Source: Mucilaginibacter sp. cycad4 (lineage in GTDB: Bacteria; Bacteroidota; Bacteroidia; Sphingobacteriales; Sphingobacteriaceae). Taken from it: 64,000 bases of DNA. Where the stretch lies: positions 3,224,001 through 3,288,000 of the forward strand of contig NZ_CP139559.1 of the NCBI RefSeq assembly GCF_034263275.1. Direction: 5' to 3'. The position numbers and the translations under genes were made by a program. Numbering within the stretch: the first letter of the stretch is position 1; every line of letters starts with the position of its first letter. Of this stretch, positions 27,495-34,905 are shown piece after piece. The notes beneath the pieces are model-generated. The model had not been told where the DNA came from. It did not search any database and worked only from the letters and a program-made list of their open reading frames with translations.

Positions 27495-28925
27495 TCAAAC
27501 TCTCGGTGGGTTATGCAGCATATCGCTCATTTCGATGATTTTTTCATCAATTTCAGATACGCATTTATCCATCATATCCAAACATTCGGCCTGGTCAACC
27601 AGGCCTTCTTTTTCAAGGTTGATCAAGCCGCGTAATGTGGCTATTGGCCCCCTGATCTGATGTGACAGATACGACGAATGCTCAGAAAGCTTCTTGTTTT
27701 TCAACTGTAAATCCTTGGTACGCTCGTCAATGATCTCTTCGAGGTGATGATTGATCCGATCAAGGTTATCCTTTTGCCGGGACACTTCACCGTTTAGCAG
27801 CGTAAGCTGTGCATTGGTTTTGGCTTTACGTTTTACATTACTGATCAGCAAACCAATTACTACAAGCATCAAACCTGCAACTACGGTTACCGCCCAAAAT
27901 TTCGACCGGTCGTAGGCCTGGCGCTCTGCAATTCTTTCGTTTTCTTTCAGCTGCTCTTCCTGCCGGCGTTTGGCCTCAACCAAATTCATTTGTGCCGATA
28001 CGTTCGTTTTATAGGTAACACTATCCTGCGTGTATATTTCCCGTAATAAATTTACCGCCCGGGCGAAATTCTTTTTGTTATATTCCAGTTCGTACGTAGT
28101 GTATTTATAATCGTAATCAAGCTTAGGATCCTTTACCAACTGCGTATAAGCAGTCCCTTCCTGCACCATCTTTTCCGCGTTTTTAAAATCGCCTTTTGTC
28201 ATGTAAAGCGCAGCAAGTGTAAGATCAACGCTGGCTACCGACTCGTTTAAATCGCGCGCTTTTGCACCTGCATTAGCCTCCAGCAATAAACTCAGGGCTT
28301 TATCGTAGTCCTTAAGCTTAAAATAAATAACACCACGGTTTTGCAAACATTGGATCAGGTTTACTGAGTCGCGCAGCTTTTGAAATATAGGGAAACTTTT
28401 GTCATAAAACTTAAGCGCCATATACAGGTTATTTTTACGCGTATAAACGTTGCCTATATTTAAATATAATGAACCTACCAATTTAGTATCATTTATTTTT
28501 TGTGCTATCTCCAGCGATCTGTTAAGATAGGTAAGGGAGCGTTCGTAGTCGTGGTCGCGGAACAGGATCCCTATATTATTATAAACCTTGGCCTCGCCCC
28601 GCAGGTTATTGTTGCGGGTAAAATATGAAAGGGAGTTCAGGTAATTTTCAATCGCCTTTTCAGGCTGATCAAGGTAGTATTTACCAATACCTATAACACG
28701 GTAAGCCTCTGCAATACCATCAATATAATTGAGCCTGGTAGAGAGCTTCAGCGCCCTGGTAGCATCTTCAACGGTTTGCTCCGGATTTGTTAGCCTGTTA
28801 GTATAGGCACTGGTATTCAGGCTTATTACTTCATTAGTATCTTTCGCAGCAACATCAATTATATCATTCGCGTATACCGACAGCGATAATAAAAAGAATA
28901 ATATAATTGTGCCGATTTTTTTCAT
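27495..28925 (-). CDS. TPR/transmembrane/DHp protein lacking a kinase ATPase domain
   Basis: 476 aa from the ATG at 28925, which begins a good signal peptide (KKIGTIILFFLLSLSVYAND); an upstream in-frame start at 29003 would bury it. TPR repeats occupy about residues 60-280 in the periplasm (YYLDQPEKAIENYLNSLSYF and similar). A transmembrane helix lies at about 343-364 (FWAVTVVAGLMLVVIGLLIS), then a coiled coil, then a DHp-like motif LSHQIRGPIATLRGLINL with His422. The protein ends 54 residues later (HNPPRV), with no N, G1 or G2 box. Nothing downstream restores a HATPase domain, since the next gene ends 22 bp beyond on the other strand. It is divergent from the DLGSAD peptide genes across a 567-bp AT-rich gap. 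Confidence 0.82.
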   Translation of the reverse strand: MKKIGTIILFFLLSLSVYANDIIDVAAKDTNEVISLNTSAYTNRLTNPEQTVEDATRALKLSTRLNYIDGIAEAYRVIGIGKYYLDQPEKAIENYLNSLSYFTRNNNLRGEAKVYNNIGILFRDHDYERSLTYLNRSLEIAQKINDTKLVGSLYLNIGNVYTRKNNLYMALKFYDKSFPIFQKLRDSVNLIQCLQNRGVIYFKLKDYDKALSLLLEANAGAKARDLNESVASVDLTLAALYMTKGDFKNAEKMVQEGTAYTQLVKDPKLDYDYKYTTYELEYNKKNFARAVNLLREIYTQDSVTYKTNVSAQMNLVEAKRRQEEQLKENERIAERQAYDRSKFWAVTVVAGLMLVVIGLLISNVKRKAKTNAQLTLLNGEVSRQKDNLDRINHHLEEIIDERTKDLQLKNKKLSEHSSYLSHQIRGPIATLRGLINLEKEGLVDQAECLDMMDKCVSEIDEKIIEMSDMLHNPPRV

Positions 28926-29003
28926 TAAAACACTTCTACGTTCTGTTGGGGTGAAAGTTATAAAATAATGCTGAATTATATTTAATGTTAGGAATAAAAA
29001 CAT

Positions 29004-29492
29004 TGTGGAAAATTATTTTCATATGTTTTTTATTGCAATAAAAAACATATTTATATTTGCAGTGTTAAATATCTGACATACAATATATTAAATACAAAAG
29101 AACTACTATACAATACTACCTTAAATGAATTATAGCCAATTACAATAATATTACAACATATATCTTGAAGTTTGCAATATAATTATAGTTTGTATATCAA
29201 ATAAGTGAAATAATGTGAAAACTGTGCAATAAAATTGTATACCATACAATTAATTCGCCGGATGATATTACATTTAAAATTAGTAATTTAACGCCATAAT
29301 TAACAGTGTAAAAATACGAAACAGAGAGTCTTTTTTAAAATTTAAAAAAAACAGAGTTTTTAAAAAACGGAGCATAAAATCCGACTTTTAAAATATTTGT
29401 GATAAGCTTAAAATAAGCTTGACGAGTTTTAATAAATATCAGGTATCGTATTAATTTAAAAAATAGAATATTAAATATAATAATTAATCAAT
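29004..29492. other. AT-rich intergenic region between the TPR/DHp gene and the DLGSAD peptide cluster
   Basis: About 490 bp of very A/T-rich DNA without a convincing gene. It must hold the divergent promoters of both units. A good -7 box for the plus strand is TATATTTG at 29052-29059, with TTG at 29033-29035 as a weak -33 box (16-bp spacing). That would leave a leader of more than 400 nt before the first peptide gene. No strong hairpin was found. Confidence 0.5.
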
Positions 29493-29654
29493 ATGAAAAA
29501 AACAGTGTTTTTTGTACTCCTTACCGTAGGCGCCGGAGTACTCTCATCGTCATCAGTTTTGTCATCATCGGCAAAAAAAGACGTACAGCCAACAGCTGTC
29601 AATTTCACCAAAACGCCCACAGGTTTTAAACGCGACCTGGGAAGCGCCGACTGA
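29493..29654 (+). CDS. Small exported DLGSAD-tail protein 1 (53 aa)
   Basis: The frame is ATG (29493) to TGA (29652-29654), 53 aa. It has a Lys-Lys start and hydrophobic signal sequence (KKTVFFVLLTVGAGVLSSSS), a short polar middle, and the C-terminus TPTGFKRDLGSAD directly before the stop. The last eight residues are identical to those of proteins 2 and 3 and to the repeat unit in the 30103 gene. The motif codons (AAA CGC GAC CTG GGA AGC GCC GAC) differ at synonymous positions from the other copies, which points to selection on the peptide. It lies 50 bp before the next family gene. Function is unknown; a secreted peptide precursor is my inference. Confidence 0.8.
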   Translation: MKKTVFFVLLTVGAGVLSSSSVLSSSAKKDVQPTAVNFTKTPTGFKRDLGSAD

Positions 29655-29704
29655 GATCCAATTAAATCGCACAGAAAATTCAACATCGATAATATAACAC
29701 GATC

Positions 29705-29848
29705 ATGAAAAAAATAATCACCATCACTTTAGCAGTTCTCTTCACAGGAGCTATTTCATCCTGCAAAAAGGAAAGACCCAAAGCTGAGTTTGCTAATCTT
29801 CACTTATTCACAACCGGTTACAAAAGAGACCTGGGAAGTGCCGACTGA
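29705..29848 (+). CDS. Small lipoprotein-like DLGSAD-tail protein 2 (47 aa)
   Basis: ATG at 29705, TGA at 29846-29848. The signal sequence KKIITITLAVLFTGAISSC ends in a lipobox-like ISSC with Cys20, so this member may be lipid-anchored, unlike proteins 1 and 3. The middle is short (KKERPKAEFANLHLFT) and the C-terminus is TTGYKRDLGSAD. The motif codons are AAA AGA GAC CTG GGA AGT GCC GAC. It is spaced 35 bp from the next family gene. It was too short for a standard gene caller with a length cut-off, but its family tail and spacing make it a confident gene. Confidence 0.78.
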   Translation: MKKIITITLAVLFTGAISSCKKERPKAEFANLHLFTTGYKRDLGSAD

Positions 29849-29883
29849 TTTATCTATTCAAGATCAATAAAACATAAAACAAC

Positions 29884-30036
29884 ATGAAAAAACTTATCCT
29901 CATAGCAACAGTAGCTCTTAGTGCAGGTGCATTATCATCAGCTACAAACAAAAATGAAAACAAAACGAAACTTGTGATTGCACCAGTAAACTCGTTGACA
30001 ACCGGTTTTAAAAGAGATTTAGGCAGCGCCGACTAA
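29884..30036 (+). CDS. Small exported DLGSAD-tail protein 3 (50 aa)
   Basis: ATG at 29884, TAA at 30034-30036. The signal sequence is KKLILIATVALSAGALSSA, with a possible signal peptidase site after the Ser-Ser-Ala. A polar spacer rich in Asn and Lys follows, and the C-terminus is TTGFKRDLGSAD. Its codons for the tail are AAA AGA GAT TTA GGC AGC GCC GAC, different again from its neighbours. The preceding residues SLTTGF match protein 2 (FTTGY), so the conserved block extends to about [PT]TG[FY]KRDLGSAD. The gene 66 bp downstream encodes the multicopy version. Confidence 0.8.
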   Translation: MKKLILIATVALSAGALSSATNKNENKTKLVIAPVNSLTTGFKRDLGSAD

Positions 30037-30102
30037 AAAAAATAACATACAAGAGATTTAATAAACAAAAAATATTTACGTACCCCCACATTCAAAAAAA
30101 TC

Positions 30103-31197
30103 ATGAAAAATTTAACACTAATAGCAACTTTAGCATTAAGCACCATATTATCAACTGCAACATTAGCAAACGCAGCTAACGGCCCTCAACCAAAACGCGA
30201 CTTAGGTTCTGCTGATGCTCGTGGTCCTCAGCCAAAACGCGACTTAGGTTCTGCTGATTTTGCTCGTGGTCCCCAGCCAAAACGTGACTTAGGTTCTGCT
30301 GATTTCGCTTTCGGTCCTCAACCAAAACGTGATCTTGGTTCTGCTGATTTTGCTCGTGGTCCCCAGCCAAAACGCGACTTAGGTTCTGCTGATTTTGCTC
30401 GTGGTCCCCAGCCAAAACGCGACTTAGGTTCTGCTGATTTTGCCCGTGGTCCCCAGCCAAAACGCGACTTAGGTTCTGCTGATTTTGCTTTCGGCCCTCA
30501 GCCAAAACGCGACTTAGGTTCTGCTGATTTTGCTTTCGGCCCTCAACCAAAACGTGATTTAGGTTCTGCTGATTTCGCTTTCGGCCCTCAGCCAAAAAGA
30601 GATTTAGGTTCTGCTGATTTCGCTTTCGGTCCTCAGCCAAAACGTGATTTAGGTTCTGCTGATTTTGCTTTCGGCCCTCAGCCAAAACGCGACCTTGGTT
30701 CTGCTGACTTCGCTTTCGGCCCTCAGCCAAAACGTGACTTAGGTTCTGCTGATTTCGCAATGTCTGGTCCTGGTCCAAAAAGAGATTTAGGTTCTGCTGA
30801 TTTCGCGATGTCTGGTCCTGGCCCAAAAAGAGATTTAGGTTCTGCTGATTTTGCAGTATCTGGTCCTGGTCCAAAAAGAGATTTAGGTTCTGCTGATTTC
30901 GCAATGTCCGGTCCTGGTCCAAAAAGAGATTTAGGTTCTGCTGATTTTGCAATGTCTGGTCCTGGTCCAAAAAGAGATTTAGGTTCTGCTGATTTCGCAA
31001 TGTCTGGTCCTGGCCCAAAAAGAGATTTAGGTTCTGCTGATTTTGCAGTGTCTGGTCCTGGTCCAAAAAGAGATTTAGGTTCTGCTGATTTTGCAATGTC
31101 TGGTCCTGGCCCAAAAAGAGACTTAGGTTCTGCTGATTTTGCAATGTCTGGTCCTGGCCCGAAAAGAGATTTAGGTTCCGCTGATTTCATGGCATAA
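30103..31197 (+). CDS. Exported multicopy protein: 22 tandem copies of PKRDLGSAD
   Basis: 364 aa. Residues 1-26 are a signal peptide (KNLTLIATLALSTILSTATL then ANAAN). Everything after is tandem repeat. Copies 1-13 are GPQPKRDLGSAD separated by AR, FAR, FAF or FAMS (45-nt period). Copies 14-22 are GPGPKRDLGSAD separated by FAMS or FAVS (48-nt period). The last copy ends FMA and stop. All 22 copies keep KRDLGSAD without a single substitution. There is no other domain. The layout resembles multicopy peptide precursors, with conserved core, short variable linker and signal peptide; the dibasic KR is a possible cleavage site. A structural or adhesive repeat protein is the main alternative. No modification enzyme or dedicated transporter is adjacent. 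Confidence 0.85.
   Translation: MKNLTLIATLALSTILSTATLANAANGPQPKRDLGSADARGPQPKRDLGSADFARGPQPKRDLGSADFAFGPQPKRDLGSADFARGPQPKRDLGSADFARGPQPKRDLGSADFARGPQPKRDLGSADFAFGPQPKRDLGSADFAFGPQPKRDLGSADFAFGPQPKRDLGSADFAFGPQPKRDLGSADFAFGPQPKRDLGSADFAFGPQPKRDLGSADFAMSGPGPKRDLGSADFAMSGPGPKRDLGSADFAVSGPGPKRDLGSADFAMSGPGPKRDLGSADFAMSGPGPKRDLGSADFAMSGPGPKRDLGSADFAVSGPGPKRDLGSADFAMSGPGPKRDLGSADFAMSGPGPKRDLGSADFMA
30181..31194 (+). repeat. Coding tandem repeat, 45-nt then 48-nt period
   Basis: 30181-30717 holds twelve units (the first of 42 nt, then 45 nt each). Unit 13 (30718-30765) is a 48-nt hybrid with the GPQP head and the FAMS linker. 30766-31149 holds eight 48-nt units and 31150-31194 the final 45-nt unit. 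The DNA of neighbouring units is nearly identical, so the tract is likely to change copy number by slippage. Confidence 0.9.
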
Positions 31198-31257
31198 TCA
31201 CCAACTCTTCAATTGTAAAATTATATGTTATAAACTAAAATTTAAATAGTTAACGAC

Positions 31258-31425
31258 ATGAAAAAATTCATCATTGCCGCAGCGATTTTAATAACTACAG
31301 GCCTTACAGCTGTATCATTAACTCATAAAGCGCCTAAACAAGAAGCTAAAATAAAAGTCGAAAAAATTGAGTTTGCCCCTAAAGCAGTTAATGCCCCAAA
31401 ATCAGACCTGGGATCGGCAGATTGA
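31258..31425 (+). CDS. Small exported DLGSAD-tail protein 4 (55 aa), variant KSDLGSAD
   Basis: ATG at 31258, TGA at 31423-31425. The signal sequence is KKFIIAAAILITTGLTAVS. A Lys-rich spacer (HKAPKQEAKIKVEKIEFAPK) follows, and the C-terminus is NAPKSDLGSAD. The usual Arg is replaced by Ser, while DLGSAD at the extreme C-terminus is kept. The codons (AAA TCA GAC CTG GGA TCG GCA GAT) show it is not a recent copy of its neighbours. This variant suggests that the last six residues, not the dibasic pair, are the strictly needed part. It lies 60 bp after the multicopy gene and ends the cluster. Confidence 0.78.
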   Translation: MKKFIIAAAILITTGLTAVSLTHKAPKQEAKIKVEKIEFAPKAVNAPKSDLGSAD

Positions 31426-31435
31426 TTAACCCGAA

Positions 31436-31484
31436 CCGGCGCGAATTTTATCGAATTACACGAATCGAAAATTCGGCTGGCCGG
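31436..31484 (+). terminator. Interrupted hairpin after the DLGSAD cluster
   Basis: CCGGC (31436-31440) and GAATTTT (31443-31449) pair with AAAATTC (31468-31474) and GCCGG (31480-31484). No T-run follows, so it may be a repeat rather than a true terminator. Confidence 0.4.
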
Positions 31485-31575
31485 AAGCTATTTACATATT
31501 GCATATATTGAATTATTAAAATTTCTGCAGATTGTAATGACTCAATGACCTAATGACGGCAATGACCTAATTACC

Positions 31576-31583
31576 TATATTTG
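31576..31583 (+). promoter_or_regulatory. Bacteroidota -7 box for the dipeptidase gene
   Basis: TATATTTG matches TAnnTTTG and lies 17 bp before the ATG at 31601. No clear -33 TTTG is found 19 bp upstream, so the match is partial. Confidence 0.4.
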
Positions 31584-31600
31584 CTGCAAATAATAATACT

Positions 31601-32971
31601 ATGCAGCACATAAAGCAATATGTTGAGCAAAACAAACAGCGTTTACTTGATGAGTTATTTGACCTGTTACGTTTAGCTTCGGTTAGTGCCGATCCAAAAT
31701 ACAAACCTGAAGTATTAAAGACTGCCGATTACGTGGCAGCAAAGCTTCGCGATGCCGGAGCCGATAACGTTGAAATTTGCCAAACCGCCGGTTACCCTAT
31801 TGTATACGGCGAAAAGATTATAGATGCATCTAAACCTACGGTACTGGTTTATGGGCACTATGATGTACAACCACCGGATCCGTTAGAACTGTGGAAAACC
31901 CCTCCCTTCGAACCAACTGTTCGCGACGGAAAAATATATGCCCGCGGTGCCTGCGATGATAAAGGCCAGTTTTATATGCATGTAAAAGCTTTTGAGCTCA
32001 TGATGCAAACCGGCACGCTCCCCTGCAATATCAAGTTTATGATAGAGGGCGAAGAAGAGGTTGGCTCATCAAACCTGGGCATCTTTGTAAAAGCCAATAA
32101 AGAAAAACTAAAAGCCGACGTGGTGCTGATTTCTGATACATCGATGATCAGTATGGAGCACCCTTCGCTTGAAACCGGCTTACGCGGTCTATCATACCTT
32201 GAGGTTGAAGTAACCGGCCCTAACCGCGATCTGCATTCGGGTGTTTACGGTGGCGCCGTAGCCAACCCCATCACTATCCTGGCCCAGATGATTGCCAGCC
32301 TGCACGATGAAAACAATCATATCACCATTCCCGGTTTTTATAACGATGTGGTGCCGCTTACCGAAGCAGAACGCAAGGCCCTGAACAGTGCCCCCTATGA
32401 TGAAGCCGAATACAAAAAAGACCTTGACGTTACCGAACTTTGGGGCGAAAAAGGTTACAGCACATTTGAGCGTACAGGCACCCGTCCTACCCTTGAGCTA
32501 AACGGCATTTGGGGCGGCTATATCGGCGAAGGTGCCAAAACAGTGCTGCCTTCAAAAGCCAATGCCAAAATCTCTATGCGTTTGGTGCCTAACCAAACAT
32601 CAGAAGCAATAACCAAACTGTTTACCGATCACTTTTTGAGCATTGCCCCTCCTTATGTTAAGGTTAAGGTAACCCCTCATCATGGCGGCGAACCGGCTGT
32701 AACCCCTACCGATAGTGTAGCCTACCGTGCAGCCCAAAAAGCCATCGCCGAATCCTTTGGTAAAGAGCCTATCCCAACCCGTGGTGGTGGCAGTATCCCT
32801 ATTGTTGCGTTGTTTGAAGCCGAGCTTGGCTTAAAGACCGTATTGATGGGTTTCGGGCTTGATAGTGATGCCCTGCACTCGCCTAACGAAAAATATGATA
32901 TTTATAATTATTATAAAGGAATTGAAACCATTCCGCTGTTTCACAAATATTTTGCGGAGTTGTCAAACTAA
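31601..32971 (+). CDS. M20-family dipeptidase
   Basis: 456 aa. Di-zinc peptidase motifs are VLVYGHYDVQPPD (His and Asp ligands), ARGACDDKGQ (bridging Asp) and MIEGEEEVGSSN (catalytic Glu and ligand Glu). The dimerisation lid domain lies between about residues 205 and 340, including TGPNRDLHSGVYGG. There is no signal peptide, so it is cytoplasmic. It hydrolyses dipeptides or related amides. Length and order of motifs are normal for the ArgE/DapE/CPG2 dipeptidase group. It is transcribed alone. Confidence 0.92.
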   Translation: MQHIKQYVEQNKQRLLDELFDLLRLASVSADPKYKPEVLKTADYVAAKLRDAGADNVEICQTAGYPIVYGEKIIDASKPTVLVYGHYDVQPPDPLELWKTPPFEPTVRDGKIYARGACDDKGQFYMHVKAFELMMQTGTLPCNIKFMIEGEEEVGSSNLGIFVKANKEKLKADVVLISDTSMISMEHPSLETGLRGLSYLEVEVTGPNRDLHSGVYGGAVANPITILAQMIASLHDENNHITIPGFYNDVVPLTEAERKALNSAPYDEAEYKKDLDVTELWGEKGYSTFERTGTRPTLELNGIWGGYIGEGAKTVLPSKANAKISMRLVPNQTSEAITKLFTDHFLSIAPPYVKVKVTPHHGGEPAVTPTDSVAYRAAQKAIAESFGKEPIPTRGGGSIPIVALFEAELGLKTVLMGFGLDSDALHSPNEKYDIYNYYKGIETIPLFHKYFAELSN

Positions 32972-33010
32972 CACTAAGTGGCCTTAATTTGAATTTAACG
33001 GTGGTTATTT

Positions 33011-33042
33011 TTTGATTTTACGTAAAACAAATAATATATTTA
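33011..33042 (+). promoter_or_regulatory. Promoter of the small Lys-rich protein
   Basis: -33 TTTG (33011-33014) and -7 TATATTTA (33035-33042) are 20 bp apart; the -7 box differs from TAnnTTTG only in the last base. The start codon at 33075 follows after a short leader. Confidence 0.5.
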
Positions 33043-33074
33043 TGATATTATCTAACTATACAAAAATCAAAACC

Positions 33075-33212
33075 ATGGCAACTAAAGAATTGGACAAAGA
33101 AAAGACCGATGCATCTAAGCAGTTGCGCGATCTCAAACCACTTAAACAGGAAAAAACAAACACCGCAAAGGCCTTGAGCGGAAACAAAATGAAACGAAAG
33201 CCCCTGTTATAA
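33075..33212 (+). CDS. Small Lys-rich hypothetical protein (45 aa)
   Basis: 45 aa from the ATG at 33075 (MATKELDKEKTDASKQLRD). Upstream codons to 33012 are open, but the promoter overlaps them, so the short form is preferred. It is highly charged, with many Lys and no Cys or Trp, no signal peptide and no membrane helix. It has its own promoter and a strong terminator, so it is a real transcription unit. It may bind nucleic acid or be intrinsically disordered. No family is recognised. Confidence 0.6.
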   Translation: MATKELDKEKTDASKQLRDLKPLKQEKTNTAKALSGNKMKRKPLL

Positions 33213-33233
33213 GATATATTTATAACAACCTGC

Positions 33234-33270
33234 ACGAGCCGGCAAGCAAAACTGACCGGCTCGTTTTTTT
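33234..33270. terminator. Strong hairpin terminator ACGAGCCGG/CCGGCTCGT
   Basis: The arms 33234-33242 and 33256-33264 are exact inverted repeats followed by seven T. It terminates the small Lys-rich gene and lies just before the end of the convergent acetyltransferase gene. Confidence 0.88.
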
Positions 33271-33273
33271 CCA

Positions 33274-33729
33274 TTACAGCCTTATCCGCATCTCGATCAT
33301 CCGCTTTTCAAACCCCACCTTTTCATAGGCTTTAATAGCACCTGTATTATCGTTATATACTTCAAGTCTTATTTCAACAAGTCCCTGATCTGCTACCCAT
33401 TTCTTCAGCTCCTCAATAATTGCCTGGTTTACTCCTTTTCCGCGGTGTGCGGGCAATACATACATAAAACCCAGGTAGGCGTATTTTTCAAAGTCGTAAT
33501 AGGTATCGGGGTTCTTTTTAATGCGGGCGTAACCACTGCCTGCTATCTCTCCGTCAATTTCGGCCACTAAAACCTGTACTTCGGCCGAGGTTATAAACCC
33601 GTTTAAATCATAATAACTTATAGCGCCGGGCTTGAGTGTGCTATCAAAAGGGCGTTCGGCAGTGATTATACCCTGCTCAAATTGCAACAATACAGGCAGG
33701 TCTTCAATGGTAGCTTTTCTGATCAGCAT
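33274..33729 (-). CDS. GNAT-family N-acetyltransferase
   Basis: 151 aa from the ATG at 33729 (MLIRKATIEDLPVLLQFEQ); a start at 33756 would overlap the upstream gene by 22 bp. The acetyl-CoA-binding motif A is FMYVLPAHRGKGVNQAIIEEL, with the RGKG pyrophosphate loop, and motif B includes EVYNDNTGAIKAYEKVGFEKR. It is cytoplasmic and the substrate is unknown. It lies 5 bp after the dipeptide epimerase stop, so the two are cotranscribed, and the substrate could be an amino acid or peptide from cell-wall recycling. Confidence 0.88.
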   Translation of the reverse strand: MLIRKATIEDLPVLLQFEQGIITAERPFDSTLKPGAISYYDLNGFITSAEVQVLVAEIDGEIAGSGYARIKKNPDTYYDFEKYAYLGFMYVLPAHRGKGVNQAIIEELKKWVADQGLVEIRLEVYNDNTGAIKAYEKVGFEKRMIEMRIRL

Positions 33730-33734
33730 ATTAG

Positions 33735-34847
33735 TTAGATAGTAAAGCGTTCGCAATCCGCCAGGAATGCTTCATCAGCATCTGCACCAATCCCAGGCGC
33801 ATCTTCAATAGTTAAATGATAGCCATCGTAGATAGCCCCGCCAATACAGGGATCAACCAAATGCCCCAACTTACACGTATCCATATCGTAAAACCGGATA
33901 TTCGGGCTGGCGTATACAAAGTGCAGCTTGGCGCTTAGGGCTATACGGCTTTCCAGCATCCCTCCCATCATACAGGGAATACCATATGAGGCCGCGACAT
34001 CATGGATCTTTTTGGCCTCATAAATACCGCCCGATTTAGCCATCTTTATATTAATATAGTGACAGGCCCCGGCATTGATCTGCTTACGGGCGTCGTGATG
34101 GTTATACACGCTTTCATCGGCCATGATTTTAACGGGTGACAACTGCATCAGTTCGGGCACCCTGTCATCATACCAGGTACGGATGGGTTGTTCGCAAAAT
34201 TCAATATCATATTGCGCAATTGACTGCAATGCAAAAACGGCTTCGTTAAAAGTCCAGCCCTGGTTGGCATCAATACGGATCTTCATAGCCGGGCCAACAG
34301 CTTCGCGGATCTGCTTAATGCGTTCCACATCTTCTACTACATTTTTACCCAGCTTTACCTTCAGGATATTTGCGCCGGAAGCTTTAAAATCAAGGGCTTT
34401 TAAAGCCATGGTATGATGCCCGGCTATACCTATAGTAATATCCGATTCTACAACGCGCTTTTCGCCCCCTAAAAACTGGTATAAAGGCAAGCCCGCGTTT
34501 TTAGCGGCTATATCAAACAAGGCGTTATCAAAGGCACTTTTTATAGTGGTATTACCGGCAGTAAAGCTATGCAACTCCTGAAGACGCGCTTCAATATCAA
34601 GCGCGTCCTTGCCTTTCCATAACCGCGCAAACTCACGCGCCATAAGCAGGCAGGTATCCTGTGTTTCGCCCACAATCATCGGGAAAGCAGAGCACTCCCC
34701 TACGCCGTAAAAACCGGCATCGGTATGTACGCGGATAAAAACATTTTGAGCATGGGATAAAGTTCCGGTAGCAATGGTAAACGGCTCCATCGGGATACTG
34801 AAGCGGTAGATCTCTATATGGGTGATGGTAATTTGCTGATTTTCCAA
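33735..34847 (-). CDS. Dipeptide epimerase (L-Ala-D/L-Glu epimerase type), enolase superfamily
   Basis: 370 aa. Muconate-lactonizing-type enolase superfamily motifs are present in order: ILKVKLGKN (KxK catalytic base), RIDANQGW and EFCEQPI and MADESV (metal ligands Asp, Glu, Asp), and INIKMAKSGG (second catalytic Lys). The KxK and final KxxKxGG arrangement is that of dipeptide epimerases, which recycle murein dipeptides by racemising L-Ala-D-Glu to L-Ala-L-Glu. It sits with a GNAT gene in a two-gene unit. Substrate specificity within the subgroup is not certain. Confidence 0.85.
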   Translation of the reverse strand: MENQQITITHIEIYRFSIPMEPFTIATGTLSHAQNVFIRVHTDAGFYGVGECSAFPMIVGETQDTCLLMAREFARLWKGKDALDIEARLQELHSFTAGNTTIKSAFDNALFDIAAKNAGLPLYQFLGGEKRVVESDITIGIAGHHTMALKALDFKASGANILKVKLGKNVVEDVERIKQIREAVGPAMKIRIDANQGWTFNEAVFALQSIAQYDIEFCEQPIRTWYDDRVPELMQLSPVKIMADESVYNHHDARKQINAGACHYINIKMAKSGGIYEAKKIHDVAASYGIPCMMGGMLESRIALSAKLHFVYASPNIRFYDMDTCKLGHLVDPCIGGAIYDGYHLTIEDAPGIGADADEAFLADCERFTI

Positions 34848-34905
34848 ATTGTAGATGTTTAAAAGCTAAGTTAAAACAAATAATTGCAACAATTAACCAA
34901 CGTAA

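Noticed and set aside
30176..31190. Long open frames on the minus strand through the repeat array
   Set aside because: They are antisense reflections of the 45/48-nt coding repeat; they lack signal or start context, while the plus frame has a signal peptide and sister genes with the same motif.
30181..31194. CRISPR-like array
   Set aside because: Direct repeats are present, but there are no unique spacers, the period is a multiple of three in one open frame, and no cas genes are near.
29493..31425. Graspetide or other modified peptide cluster
   Set aside because: Multicopy cores with Lys, Asp and Ser recall graspetides, but the precursors have Sec signal sequences and there is no ATP-grasp, radical SAM, YcaO or LanM gene in the window.
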